Below, one piece after another: positions 5,190 to 13,472 of a stretch of DNA of 28,157 nt (position 1 is its first letter; each line of letters starts with the position of its first letter). The DNA is from Desulfobulbaceae bacterium UBA5173 (GTDB lineage Bacteria; Desulfobacterota; Desulfobulbia; Desulfobulbales; Desulfobulbaceae). Under the pieces are notes generated by a model. That model searched no databases, was not told the DNA's origin, and saw only the letters and a program-made list of their open reading frames with translations. The stretch is taken from the NCBI GenBank assembly GCA_002413355.1, contig DHWV01000018.1:1-28157 (forward strand), written 5' to 3'. The position numbers and the translations under genes are program-made.

Positions 5190-6998
5190 ATGAAAATACT
5201 CTCTCCATCATTCCAAGTCCTTGATCATCTCGACAAGCAGAGCCTTGCCGCCCGCATCGAATACTGCGGCCGCATCTGCTACAAGAGCGAAGACAAGATG
5301 ACGCAGGACTCCGCTCTGCCTTTTGTTGCAAAAATGGCCGAGCACGGCCACAATTCGGTGCTGGAAATGGGCGTGGTTACGCTGGAGGTCTGCGCCGAGG
5401 AAAGCGCAATCACTGAGCTATTCCTGCACCAGCCGAAATATCTGCACATTGACTGCGCCGGAAACAGGCTGCTGATCACCGGCAGCATCAGGGCGTGGCG
5501 TGAAATGTTGATCAGTCACCCAGACTGCCGCGTCGTTCGCGCCGCCTGCGCACTGCTGAATGAGCGGCACCCCTATTTCTTCAGCACCATTCTGCCGGAA
5601 GGCGGACTATCGGCGGTGCTGGGCATTTCGGTCCGCAAGGTGCCTCTGGATGAAGTTGACCGGCTGCCTGCGGAGCAATTGGCCCAACACCGCTACATTG
5701 CCGTCAAGTTTCTTGTCAACCGGGCGGTGACACATGAGCTTGTCCGGCATAGGCCATGCTCATTCTTGCAGGAATGTTTGTCAGGTGACGCTGTAGTGAA
5801 ATCGTACAATGGACATAAATCATGGAGCATGGCGGAGTTGTATCGTCTCTTTAGTCAGAAGAATTGCGGATTGGCACGGAGCGCGATCCGGGTTCGGGTT
5901 AAAGATGAGGAAGGAGAGATTGTTCCATCACGGATACTGAATGTCTTTGAATCTGGAGAGAAAGAACTGTTTAAGGTGACAACCAAGAATGGCTACTCAA
6001 TCAAGAGTTCAATCAATCATATCTACTTTACAGAGCATGGCGAAAAGAGGCTCGAAGAGATACATGTCGGTGACAAGGTGTGGTTAAATGGAAGAGCAAT
6101 AGATGTTTCATGGCTGCGTGAGGAATATCTGGTTAAGAACAGGCAGCGGAAAGATATTGCTGCCGAGATAGGCATGTCTGATGCTTGGCTTGGGCAAAAG
6201 ATACGAGAGTTTGGATTGCAAAAGCCGAAGCCTATGTATCCTGGACGAAAACCTGGGAATGGTGTGACGGGAATGCACTCGGAAGAAGAAAGGAAAAGGA
6301 TAGCACAGCGGATGGCTGGCAGCAGCAATCATCAATGGATTGGTGACAGCATCACTGAAAGGGGAGCAAGAAGCAGGCTGCACAGACAGGATAATGCCAG
6401 CAGGCACTTGTGCGTATGTGGAAACATGGCGCAGGAAATGCACCATATAGACCGAAACCCTCTGAATAATGATTCGGCAAATATAGAATACTGTTGTGTC
6501 CGATGCCATAAAGCGCGGCACAAGGAAGGGGTGACTGTCGCTTGGCTTGACGAGATTGTTTCTATTGAACCGTGCGGAAAAGGAATGACCTATGACCTTG
6601 AGGTTGAACATTCTGCCCATAATTTCGTAGCTGATGGATTTATTGTTCACAACAGCCAGCGCTATTGCCGTTACAGTGACGACAAGTTCGGCAGCGAGGT
6701 AACCTTCATCAAGCCGATGTTCTTTGCCGAAGACAGCGAGGAATACGCCGTCTGGCAGCAGGCCATGCTGGAAACAGAACGGCTGTATTTCAAGCTGCTG
6801 GAAACTTCCACGGCGCAGGCGGCGCGCACCGTGCTGCCCAATTCCTGCAAAACGGAAATCATTGTCTATGCCAATCTGGCAGAGTGGCGGCATATCTTCA
6901 AACTGCGCTGCTCCAAGGCGGCGGAGCCGTCCATGCGGGAAGTGATGATTCCGCTGCATGAGGAATTCCAGCGGCGGTTTGCGGCGGTGTTCGCCTGA
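5190..6998 (+). CDS. thyX: Flavin-dependent thymidylate synthase ThyX, intein-interrupted
   Basis: ThyX makes dTMP from dUMP using methylenetetrahydrofolate, FAD and NADPH. The start is taken as ATG 5190, because the resulting N-terminus (MKILSPSFQVLDHLD) is ThyX-like; an in-frame TTG at 5148 would add 14 residues. No good ribosome site is seen. The precursor is 602 residues. The N-extein (195 residues) ends with VTHELVRHRPCSFLQE, the intein occupies 5775-6653, and the C-extein (114 residues) begins SQRYCRYSDDKFG. Joining them restores the ThyX signature RHRX7S (RHR 186-188, Ser196), so the intein disrupts the active-site motif and splicing should be essential for activity. The spliced enzyme would be 309 residues, long for ThyX (often 220-260). 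An AI-2E-family gene follows after 24 bp. Confidence 0.95.
   Translation: MKILSPSFQVLDHLDKQSLAARIEYCGRICYKSEDKMTQDSALPFVAKMAEHGHNSVLEMGVVTLEVCAEESAITELFLHQPKYLHIDCAGNRLLITGSIRAWREMLISHPDCRVVRAACALLNERHPYFFSTILPEGGLSAVLGISVRKVPLDEVDRLPAEQLAQHRYIAVKFLVNRAVTHELVRHRPCSFLQECLSGDAVVKSYNGHKSWSMAELYRLFSQKNCGLARSAIRVRVKDEEGEIVPSRILNVFESGEKELFKVTTKNGYSIKSSINHIYFTEHGEKRLEEIHVGDKVWLNGRAIDVSWLREEYLVKNRQRKDIAAEIGMSDAWLGQKIREFGLQKPKPMYPGRKPGNGVTGMHSEEERKRIAQRMAGSSNHQWIGDSITERGARSRLHRQDNASRHLCVCGNMAQEMHHIDRNPLNNDSANIEYCCVRCHKARHKEGVTVAWLDEIVSIEPCGKGMTYDLEVEHSAHNFVADGFIVHNSQRYCRYSDDKFGSEVTFIKPMFFAEDSEEYAVWQQAMLETERLYFKLLETSTAQAARTVLPNSCKTEIIVYANLAEWRHIFKLRCSKAAEPSMREVMIPLHEEFQRRFAAVFA
5775..6653 (+). mobile_element. 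Intein with HNH homing endonuclease, in thyX
   Basis: This 293-residue in-frame insertion has all splicing landmarks. It begins with Cys1 (CLSGDAVV, block A) and has a block B-like SSINHIYF with His82. Blocks F and G are YDLEVEHSAHNFVADGFIVHN in two parts: YDLEVE at 273-278, then HNFVADGFIVHN ending in His292-Asn293. Ser follows as the +1 residue. Between the splicing halves lie a helix-turn-helix-like region (~117-150, RKDIAAEIGMSDAWLGQKI) and an HNH nuclease domain (~210-250). The nuclease has CxC (213, 215), HHIDRNPLNN (223-232) and CVRCHKARH (241-249), so it looks intact. Base composition is clearly more AT-rich than the exteins, which points to acquisition by transfer. Confidence 0.95.
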
Positions 6999-7022
6999 GA
7001 TATTCCTGACGGTGCTGAAACG

Positions 7023-8186
7023 ATGATCAAACATCCGCGAGTCAACAAAATCGTTCTCCTGATCATGGTGGTGCTGATCTCCGCCATGTTCTTGATTATG
7101 ATCCAGCAGTTTCTGATGGCGATCTTCATGGCTGGGCTGATCTCCGCCATGTCCGCGCCGCTCCATCGGCGACTGGCCCGGCGGCTGCAAGGACGCGAGA
7201 ACCTTGCTTCCGCCGCTGTGGTGGCTGGAGTCTTTTGCCTGATTTTGGTGCCGCTGGGTTTTCTGCTCGGGCTGGTGGTCAGCCAAGCCGTGCATGTAGG
7301 GCAGTCTGTGACTCCTTGGGTGCAATCGTTTGTCAAAGAGCCGGGTCTACTCAGCGGATATGTGGAAAAAATTCCGTATTACGAGCAGATTCTTCCCTAT
7401 CGGGACATGATTCTGGCTAAGGCAGGCGAGCTGGTTGGCAGCATTTCCAGCCTACTGATCAACTCGCTCTCATCGATCACGAAGATGACTTTCAATGCCC
7501 TCTTCAATGCGGTGATCATGCTCTATGTGATGTTTTATTTCCTCACGCAAGGTGACGGCCTGCTGCGGAAGATGCTTTACTATCTGCCGCTGGCGCATGA
7601 GGACGAGGAACGGCTGCTGCGCCGCTTCACCTCAGTGGCTGGGGCAACGATGAAATCCACCTTGATCATTGGCATTCTGCAAGGTGGGCTGTGCGGACTG
7701 GCCTTTCTCTTCGCCGGAATACCGGGCGCGGCCTTCTGGGGCACGGTGATGGCGGCACTGTCAATCATTCCGGCAGTGGGATCAGCACTGGTCTGGGTTC
7801 CGGCAATGATCATCTTGGCCGTGAAAGGCGATTTTTCCGGCCTGATTATTCTTGGCATCCTCTGCGGCGCACTGGCAGGCAACTTAGACAACCTGCTCCG
7901 GCCCCGACTGGTGGGCAAGGATACCGAGATGCACGACCTGTTCGTGCTGTTCGGCACCCTTGGCGGTATCACCCTTTTCGGAGTGCTGGGCATCATTATC
8001 GGGCCAATCATCGCCGCCCTGTTCATCACCATCTGGGAAATTTACGGTGATGCCTTCAGTGACTGGCTGCCGGAGGTTGGAGAATGGAAAACGGACAGCA
8101 CTGCGGCCAAGCCTGACTGCGGTCAGGCTTCATGCCGCAGCGTGGACACAGTGGAAACGGTTACTTCTTCTCAGGCAGGAGAATGA
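7023..8186 (+). CDS. AI-2E (PerM/TqsA) family membrane transporter
   Basis: The 387-residue polytopic inner-membrane protein has hydrophobic stretches near residues 10-46, 60-85, 140-172, 200-225, 232-290 and 300-335. It carries the family pattern GIPGAAFWGTVMAALSIIPA (about 235-254) followed by VGSALVWVPA and a late DNLLRPRLVGK segment. The family includes TqsA (autoinducer-2 export) and PerM-like proteins with little-known substrates, so substrate is not assigned. The start is ATG 7023, 24 bp after thyX, without an obvious ribosome site; co-transcription with thyX is likely. The last ~30 residues (from about TAAKPDCGQ) are hydrophilic and encoded partly by a strong palindrome at 8101-8140. 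The end overlaps the convergent M16 peptidase gene by 26 bp. Confidence 0.88.
   Translation: MIKHPRVNKIVLLIMVVLISAMFLIMIQQFLMAIFMAGLISAMSAPLHRRLARRLQGRENLASAAVVAGVFCLILVPLGFLLGLVVSQAVHVGQSVTPWVQSFVKEPGLLSGYVEKIPYYEQILPYRDMILAKAGELVGSISSLLINSLSSITKMTFNALFNAVIMLYVMFYFLTQGDGLLRKMLYYLPLAHEDEERLLRRFTSVAGATMKSTLIIGILQGGLCGLAFLFAGIPGAAFWGTVMAALSIIPAVGSALVWVPAMIILAVKGDFSGLIILGILCGALAGNLDNLLRPRLVGKDTEMHDLFVLFGTLGGITLFGVLGIIIGPIIAALFITIWEIYGDAFSDWLPEVGEWKTDSTAAKPDCGQASCRSVDTVETVTSSQAGE
8101..8140. repeat. Nested palindrome in the 3' end of the AI-2E gene
   Basis: An outer stem CTGCGGC/GCCGCAG (8101-8107, 8134-8140) encloses a perfect 9-bp inner stem AAGCCTGAC/GTCAGGCTT (8109-8117, 8122-8130) with a TGCG loop. 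It lies inside the coding sequence just before the convergent overlap with the M16 gene. It may act as a bidirectional terminator, though no T-tracts follow. It could also be a REP-like unit that extended the protein C-terminus. Confidence 0.7.
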
Positions 8187-11025
8187 CTGTCGCTGCCTTA
8201 TCTGGCTGGAGGTATTTGGCAGCCAGCGCGGCAATCTCCTCCGCCTTGACTGAGGCATAATCCGTCAGCAAGGTTTCTGGCCATTCCAGCCGCTGCGGAT
8301 GCCGGGACGAGCTGACCAGCACTGATTCCAGCCAATAGTCGTTGGTGCGCACTGTATCACGTAAAGAGGTCAAAGTTGGCTCCAGAGCGCGGGTCAGTTC
8401 CTCAGCGGTCACCTTGCCAGATGCCAGTTCCGCGCCTGCCTGCTTGAGTTTGTCGGCCAGCAGGGCGGCTTGGCCCGGCTCAGCCAGCAGCACGCCGCGC
8501 AACACGCCGTAGCCTGGATCCACCGTGCTCGACTGATTATAGACATAGGGCGAGTAGGCCGCGCCCAGCTCCTCCCGAATCTGCTTGCGCAGCCGGTCGT
8601 CCAGCACAGCAGCCAGCATGTTCAGCCGCCGCGTGCGGGCGATGTCCCAGAAATCTTCGGTCGGCCACGCCACCGTGATCTGCGCCTTGTCCGTGGCGGT
8701 GGTCACGTTCAGGGGCAGATTCTGCCCAGCGGGGAACGTGATTTTCTCGCCTTCAGCCTTCTGGCTGCCCTTGCGCTCCTCACTGAAATAGGTGCCGACC
8801 AGCTTCAGCACCTGTTCCTTATCAAAATCACCAACTACAGAGATCTCCAGCGGCTCATTGCTGAAGACAGGAGCCAGCCAGCCTTCCACGTCCGCCCGCG
8901 TCAGGGCTTTCAGCTTCTCCAGCGGCACAAGGCCGTAACGAAGATTGCCGCCCGCCAAGAACGGCTCGCCCTTGAGCTGCATCATCCCTTCTACAGAATT
9001 CTGCATCTGAGCATAATATTGCTCTGTCTTGCGCAGTGCCCGGTCAAAGGCATCCGCCCGGAAAGCCGGGTCATGCAGATGGGTGTAAAGGAGCTGGAAG
9101 AGCAGCTCTGTTTCTTCAGTCAGGCCTTTGCCCGTGAACTGAAATGTCTCTTCTTGCACGTGGAAATTCACGCTGCTGGAATACGGAGCCAGCGCGGCCT
9201 TGAGCTGCTCCTTGTCCAGTCCGCCGACCCCGCTTTCCGGCACAAGCATTCCCGCCAGCCACGCCAAACCGGGTTTAGGCTGCGACAACTCGCCCTTGCC
9301 GAAAGCAACTGCAACTTGCAGCTCTTTGGGTTCAAAATCCGTCTTCTTCAGATTGAGAATCAGGCCGTTGCTGAACAGATAGCGGTCTGCGCCTATTTTC
9401 TCATAAGTACTGTGCTGCGCAACCTGTGCCGCAGATACAGGCGGCGGCAGATAAGGAAAAACCGCCTTGGCTTCTTGCTGCCACGGTTTCAGCTCCGCTG
9501 TTTCGGCAGCCTTCCATGCGGCAAGAATTAACGCCTCTGGCTTCTCTTTGCCGCCACTCAAGTCTGCTGTGCCTGCCACCTTGATTAGCCGCCGCTCATG
9601 CCAAAGGCTGCGGAACGCCTCGTTGACCTCAGCCAAGGTCATTTCTTTCAAGGCTGGGCCGTACAATTCCAACTCTTGTGCCGGAGACAGCGGCACCTCA
9701 TTGTCATTCAGACAGCTAATGAATTCCGCTGATAGATCGTCGCTCTTCCGGCTCGCTGCGGCTTCAGCCTGCTTTTTCAACCCGCTGGCGATCTCCTGTT
9801 TGGCCCGCTCCAGCTCGCCTTCGGCAAATCCGGCAGTCAGAGCTTGGCGCAGCGCGGTGTTGAGCAGTTCCAAGGCGGCCTGCCATTTGTCGCTGTCCGT
9901 TCTGGCTTTCAGGGAGGCGGCACCGTACTGCTGGAACATTCTGTAGGCATAGACACTGGCACTGATCAGCGGGCTGTCTGTGCTGTTGACTAAGCGTTGC
10001 AGCCGATGATTGAACATGGTCGTTGCCGCTGTCTCCTTCAGCTTGCGCAGGGCAACAGCACGGGTTAAGACTTCCGGCTCTATGTTCCAGACTGAACCAA
10101 TGGTGACTTCGGTGCGGCCCAAGTCAGGCTCGTGCTGATAAAACGCCGCGCTGCCGCCCTCAGTGACCTTGCCGAGATCAGGACAGGCAGGCTGCTCCGT
10201 TTTTGTCTTCAGTGGACTGAACTGCTCGCTGATCAGCTTCTCAAGTAGGGCAGGCTCCACGTCACCGACCGCAACCAGAATCATGGTGTCAGGCCGGTAC
10301 CAGTGTTCATAATATTGACGGAGCAGAGCCGCATCCGCCTTTTTCAGCACGGCCTCATCACCAATCACGTCCCGCTTGGCGACCAATGTGCCTGCGAAAG
10401 CCTGCTCTATGTCCGCCTTGTACACCCGCCGGGCCGCAGAGTCGCGCTCGCGCTTTTCCGCCAGAATCACCCCGCGCTCTTTGTCCACCTCTTTCGGCAG
10501 GAGCAATGCGCCGCCTGCGTAGTCGGCAAGCAGCTGAAGCCCCTTGCCAAGGGTTTTCTCCGCGCTGTTCGGCAGCATAAGCTCATACACCGTCTCGTCA
10601 TGGCTAGTGTGGGCGTTGCTGTCCGGCCCGAAAGCCATGCCAATGGACTGAAAATACTCCACCATCTCGCCGGGCGGATAATGGGTTGTGCCGTTGAACA
10701 TCATGTGTTCCAAATAATGCGCCAGCCCTCGCTGCTCCTCAGTTTCATGCAATGAGCCGGTTTGGATGTCCAATTGCAGGCTGACCCGGCCTTTTGGCTC
10801 CTGATTGCGCATGATCACGTAACGGAAACCATTCTTCAAGGTGCCAAACCGCAGAGCCGGATCAGGCTTGAGATCACTCCTGTCCTGCGGCCAGCCGTGC
10901 GAAAGGCAGGTGGCGGATGGCGGATTCTCTTTGGCGGCCAGCTTCGGTGTTCCGCTGAGGAACAGGCTAAAGCAAAGGGTCCAACAGACGGATGCAGCTA
11001 TTCGATTCCAGTTCATAGGGTTCAT
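8161..11025 (-). CDS. Exported M16-family zinc metallopeptidase (PqqL-like)
   Basis: The 954-residue protein has the duplicated architecture of M16 (pitrilysin/insulinase) peptidases. A hydrophobic N-terminus (about residues 8-26, ASVCWTLCFSLFLSG) is a signal peptide, so the enzyme is probably periplasmic. The inverted zinc motif HxxEH is at 103-107 (HYLEH), in RGLAHYLEHMMFNGT, and the third ligand is probably Glu183 in DKERGVILAE. A second M16 half at about 545-930 (VESGVGGL region, EELGAAYSPYVYNQSS) is likely the inactive partner domain. Length and layout fit the PqqL/YddC group. ATG 11025 has GAGG just upstream. It begins 6 bp after a small exported protein, so the two are co-transcribed. 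It overlaps the AI-2E gene tail-to-tail. Confidence 0.93.
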   Translation of the reverse strand: MNPMNWNRIAASVCWTLCFSLFLSGTPKLAAKENPPSATCLSHGWPQDRSDLKPDPALRFGTLKNGFRYVIMRNQEPKGRVSLQLDIQTGSLHETEEQRGLAHYLEHMMFNGTTHYPPGEMVEYFQSIGMAFGPDSNAHTSHDETVYELMLPNSAEKTLGKGLQLLADYAGGALLLPKEVDKERGVILAEKRERDSAARRVYKADIEQAFAGTLVAKRDVIGDEAVLKKADAALLRQYYEHWYRPDTMILVAVGDVEPALLEKLISEQFSPLKTKTEQPACPDLGKVTEGGSAAFYQHEPDLGRTEVTIGSVWNIEPEVLTRAVALRKLKETAATTMFNHRLQRLVNSTDSPLISASVYAYRMFQQYGAASLKARTDSDKWQAALELLNTALRQALTAGFAEGELERAKQEIASGLKKQAEAAASRKSDDLSAEFISCLNDNEVPLSPAQELELYGPALKEMTLAEVNEAFRSLWHERRLIKVAGTADLSGGKEKPEALILAAWKAAETAELKPWQQEAKAVFPYLPPPVSAAQVAQHSTYEKIGADRYLFSNGLILNLKKTDFEPKELQVAVAFGKGELSQPKPGLAWLAGMLVPESGVGGLDKEQLKAALAPYSSSVNFHVQEETFQFTGKGLTEETELLFQLLYTHLHDPAFRADAFDRALRKTEQYYAQMQNSVEGMMQLKGEPFLAGGNLRYGLVPLEKLKALTRADVEGWLAPVFSNEPLEISVVGDFDKEQVLKLVGTYFSEERKGSQKAEGEKITFPAGQNLPLNVTTATDKAQITVAWPTEDFWDIARTRRLNMLAAVLDDRLRKQIREELGAAYSPYVYNQSSTVDPGYGVLRGVLLAEPGQAALLADKLKQAGAELASGKVTAEELTRALEPTLTSLRDTVRTNDYWLESVLVSSSRHPQRLEWPETLLTDYASVKAEEIAALAAKYLQPDKAATVILLPEKK

Positions 11026-11031
11026 GGTTCC

Positions 11032-11406
11032 TCAGTGGTGATGACTGTCTGCATCCTGCGGCACTTCGATTTTTTTGATGATCCTTCTATCAGACAGCCT
11101 GCCCGCCGCGCCGCAGCAGCCTGCGCATCGCTCTCCGCCGGTGACTACCCAGCCTTTAGGAAGCGCGCTGTCCGGGCATATTTCCAGAAAAGAGCCGACT
11201 GGTAGTTGCCGCGTGTCCTGAATTTTCAGCATCTTGTCAAGATGACCCGGCGTGCAGCGGCCAGCCCGGACAACAATGTCTATCAGTACCCAATCTCTTG
11301 GCACTGGACTTCCGGGACATATCTCCTGTGTTCCATTACCCTGCGCAATTCCAGCCGAAAGCGCAAGGAGTGCAGCAGCAAGCAGCACCTTCAGTGTATT
11401 CCTCAT
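11032..11406 (-). CDS. Small exported protein with two Cys-Pro-Trp motifs, hypothetical
   Basis: The 124-residue protein starts at the second of two adjacent ATGs (11406), best placed behind AGGAGG; a 5' extension to 11433 is possible but lies upstream of that ribosome site. Residues 1-23 form a signal peptide (MRNTLKVLLAAALLALSAGI). The mature part contains two copies of a motif: EICPGSPVPRDWVLI (28-42) and EICPDSALPKGWVV (75-88). Each is followed by a cysteine-bearing segment (GRC; ERCAGCC). The tail ends DADSHHH. Cysteines and the terminal His triad could bind metal or form disulfides in the periplasm; this is inference. I do not recognise a named family. It is only 6 bp from the M16 peptidase gene. 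Confidence 0.75.
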   Translation of the reverse strand: MRNTLKVLLAAALLALSAGIAQGNGTQEICPGSPVPRDWVLIDIVVRAGRCTPGHLDKMLKIQDTRQLPVGSFLEICPDSALPKGWVVTGGERCAGCCGAAGRLSDRRIIKKIEVPQDADSHHH

Positions 11407-11475
11407 CATTTGCCTCCTTGTGAAAGACTGCAACGTGATTTAAGCCTGTTCAACCAATCAGTGGGCCAAACAGCT

Positions 11476-12294
11476 TCAGCTCATCGCAGTTGACCCGGCC
11501 AGCGAGCGGATGAACGTCCCGACTGCCGCCGCGCCTTCGCGGTCAACCAGCTTAATGGTGGCGGTGCCGATCACGGCCATATCTGCTTTACCCTCCAGCA
11601 TGGCCACGTCCTCGCGGTTGGCGATGCCGAAGCCGACTGCCAGCGGCAGGTCTGTTGCCTTGCGGCAGCGGGCGAGATAGCCGGTCAGATTATTGTCCAT
11701 CTCGGTGCGCTGACCGGTTACGCCCTTTCGGGCTACGCAGTAGATGAAGCCGCCGCCCTGCTTGGCCACATCCGCCATCCGCTCGTCCGTTGAGGTCGGC
11801 GTGAAAAACATCACAGGGGCCAAGCCCTGTTCTTTGCTCAGGCGCAGATAGTCTGCCCCCTCTTCCGGGGGTAGATCGGGAATGATGAAGCCCTTTATGC
11901 CGATTTCCGCCGAACGCTGGATGAAGTTGGCCAAGCCATAGCGGAAGGCGATGTTGCAGTAGGTCATGAAAAGGAAGTTAACCTGCGGGAAATCTCGCGC
12001 TGCTTCAGCGGCAAAGGCGAGGCAGTCCTGCACCGTGATCCCTGCGGCCAGCGCGTCCTGATTGGCCTTGAGAATCATTGGTCCGTCGGCCATCGGCTCA
12101 GAAAAGGGAATCTGGAGTTCAATACAGTCCACACCGTTCTCCGCCATCTGCCGGATCACCTCTCGGTTGACAGCCAACGAGGGATAGCCGAGGACAAGAT
12201 GGGTCATCAAAAGGACGGACTTCCGCCGCAGCCGCTGCTGCAAATCCTGCTGCAAGTTCATGAGATGTTCCTGTGAAAGAGGTGCTGTTGGCAT
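11476..12294 (-). CDS. trpA: Tryptophan synthase alpha chain-like protein
   Basis: The 272-residue TIM-barrel protein matches TrpA, which cleaves indole-3-glycerol phosphate to indole and glyceraldehyde 3-phosphate. The catalytic pair is kept: Glu59 in CIELQIPFSEP and Asp70 in MADGP, the same spacing as E. coli Glu49/Asp60. The loop-6 region reads VARKGVTGQRT, and the phosphate site contains VGFGI. Deviations from common TrpA are FSEP for FSDP and an N-terminal THLVLGYPS in place of the usual TxGDP. No trpB or other trp gene is nearby. An alternative start is ATG 12261, which has AGGA at good spacing. It lies between the small exported protein gene and the polysaccharide cluster on the same strand. 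Confidence 0.85.
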   Translation of the reverse strand: MPTAPLSQEHLMNLQQDLQQRLRRKSVLLMTHLVLGYPSLAVNREVIRQMAENGVDCIELQIPFSEPMADGPMILKANQDALAAGITVQDCLAFAAEAARDFPQVNFLFMTYCNIAFRYGLANFIQRSAEIGIKGFIIPDLPPEEGADYLRLSKEQGLAPVMFFTPTSTDERMADVAKQGGGFIYCVARKGVTGQRTEMDNNLTGYLARCRKATDLPLAVGFGIANREDVAMLEGKADMAVIGTATIKLVDREGAAAVGTFIRSLAGSTAMS

Positions 12295-12353
12295 GGTCTG
12301 CCTATTTTAACAGCGAGCGGGGAAAAATGGTATGCTGATCTGCGGGGTGGAGC

Positions 12354-13472
12354 TTATCGTCTCAGGAAAATCTGCACGGCTTCGGTGAACCGCTTGAGAT
12401 AAAGCAGCGGCAGAGGAGAGCTTGTCCCGTATCGCCAGCGCATGAATTCCGACGGTGGGAAAACGTTCTGCACAAGGAAGCGGATGCGCTCGCGCCATGT
12501 GGGCAGCCCTTGCAGCTCGAGCAGGGCGTGATGCTTGATGCCGACCTGTCTGCCGCCGGGTTTAAGCAAAGCGGTAAATGCTTCCGCACTGCCTCTTGTT
12601 GGCATCAAAGCAGCTAACCGCGCAGGCAGCTCCGTGCTGAACCACGATTGCGCCACAGCAATCGCGTCTGCGCATAAGGCTTTTATTTCCAGCTGGCTCG
12701 CCTTGCTGAAAAACATCTCGGCTTCCTCTTCAGTTAGTGACTGGCAGAGCAGATGGATGTCGTGCAGCCAGATCAGCCGGTCACCGCTGTGGGAAAAATG
12801 CCCGGCGCGGTGAAAGCAGGCATAGAGGAGAGAATCAACCGTGTTCAGCGTCCAGGCATGTTCGCCTAAGGCAGGAACAAGAACGGTACGGAATCCCTTT
12901 TCGCTGAATTCGGTGCTGAACTGGCGGTTGGCGTTGCTGATCTGCCAGTGCAGATCATAGTTGAAGCGGATGCCCATACCGGTTTTGGAATAGCTCTTTT
13001 GCGAACCGAGATATTCCGCTTCCGTTTCCAGCAGTGGCTGATATCCCAGACGCAGAAGCAATACCGCCGCTTGTTCCCGTTCGGCTTCAGCGATGAGCAG
13101 GTCGGTGTCGCAGCGGGGCCGTAGCCACGGTTCAGAGTAAAGACTATAGGCTAAGGCAGTGCCTTTGAGCAGCAACGGTCTGATGCCAACTTCGGCAAAT
13201 GCCTTCAGCAGGGAGCTGAGATCAGCCTCCAAGCGCAATTCCGCCGCTGCTTGACGCAATGCCGTCTCCTTGAGACGGGCTATTAGTTCTGCGGGCCCGC
13301 CAAGGCAGTCGTATTCCTTGATTCTGCGGAACAGTAGCTGTGCCATCCCCTGCGCAACGGTTTCCTGAAAAAATACTTCTGCCGACAAATCAGGCGGCCA
13401 AGGCGCATTCTGGCCGCTGAACACGCAGCGCAGGAGGTTGGCGGATTCAGGACATAAGTTGCAAACGGTCAT
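12354..13472 (-). CDS. Nucleotidyltransferase-fold protein, PF14907-like
   Basis: The 372-residue protein contains GIRPLLLKGTALAYSLYSEP and then WLRPRCDTDLLI (about 98-129). That matches the nucleotidyltransferase-like family PF14907, in which a LLKG motif and a DxDLL acidic motif stand for the metal and nucleotide site. Members are common in polysaccharide and exosortase-linked loci, but their substrate is not established. Further features are YDLHWQISN, CFHRAGH and a basic C-terminus. There are no membrane segments. Its start overlaps the stop of the dehydratase gene by 4 bp (13469-13472), so translation is probably coupled. I place it in the polysaccharide operon by context rather than by known chemistry. 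Confidence 0.78.
   Translation of the reverse strand: MTVCNLCPESANLLRCVFSGQNAPWPPDLSAEVFFQETVAQGMAQLLFRRIKEYDCLGGPAELIARLKETALRQAAAELRLEADLSSLLKAFAEVGIRPLLLKGTALAYSLYSEPWLRPRCDTDLLIAEAEREQAAVLLLRLGYQPLLETEAEYLGSQKSYSKTGMGIRFNYDLHWQISNANRQFSTEFSEKGFRTVLVPALGEHAWTLNTVDSLLYACFHRAGHFSHSGDRLIWLHDIHLLCQSLTEEEAEMFFSKASQLEIKALCADAIAVAQSWFSTELPARLAALMPTRGSAEAFTALLKPGGRQVGIKHHALLELQGLPTWRERIRFLVQNVFPPSEFMRWRYGTSSPLPLLYLKRFTEAVQIFLRR

Noticed and set aside
6108..7325. 405-residue minus-strand open frame
   Set aside because: It runs antisense across the intein, the ThyX C-extein and the start of the AI-2E gene; His/Gln-rich translation without family features.
8470..9531. 353-residue plus-strand open frame
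   Set aside because: It is antisense to the M16 peptidase, which has clear motifs; the plus-strand product has none.
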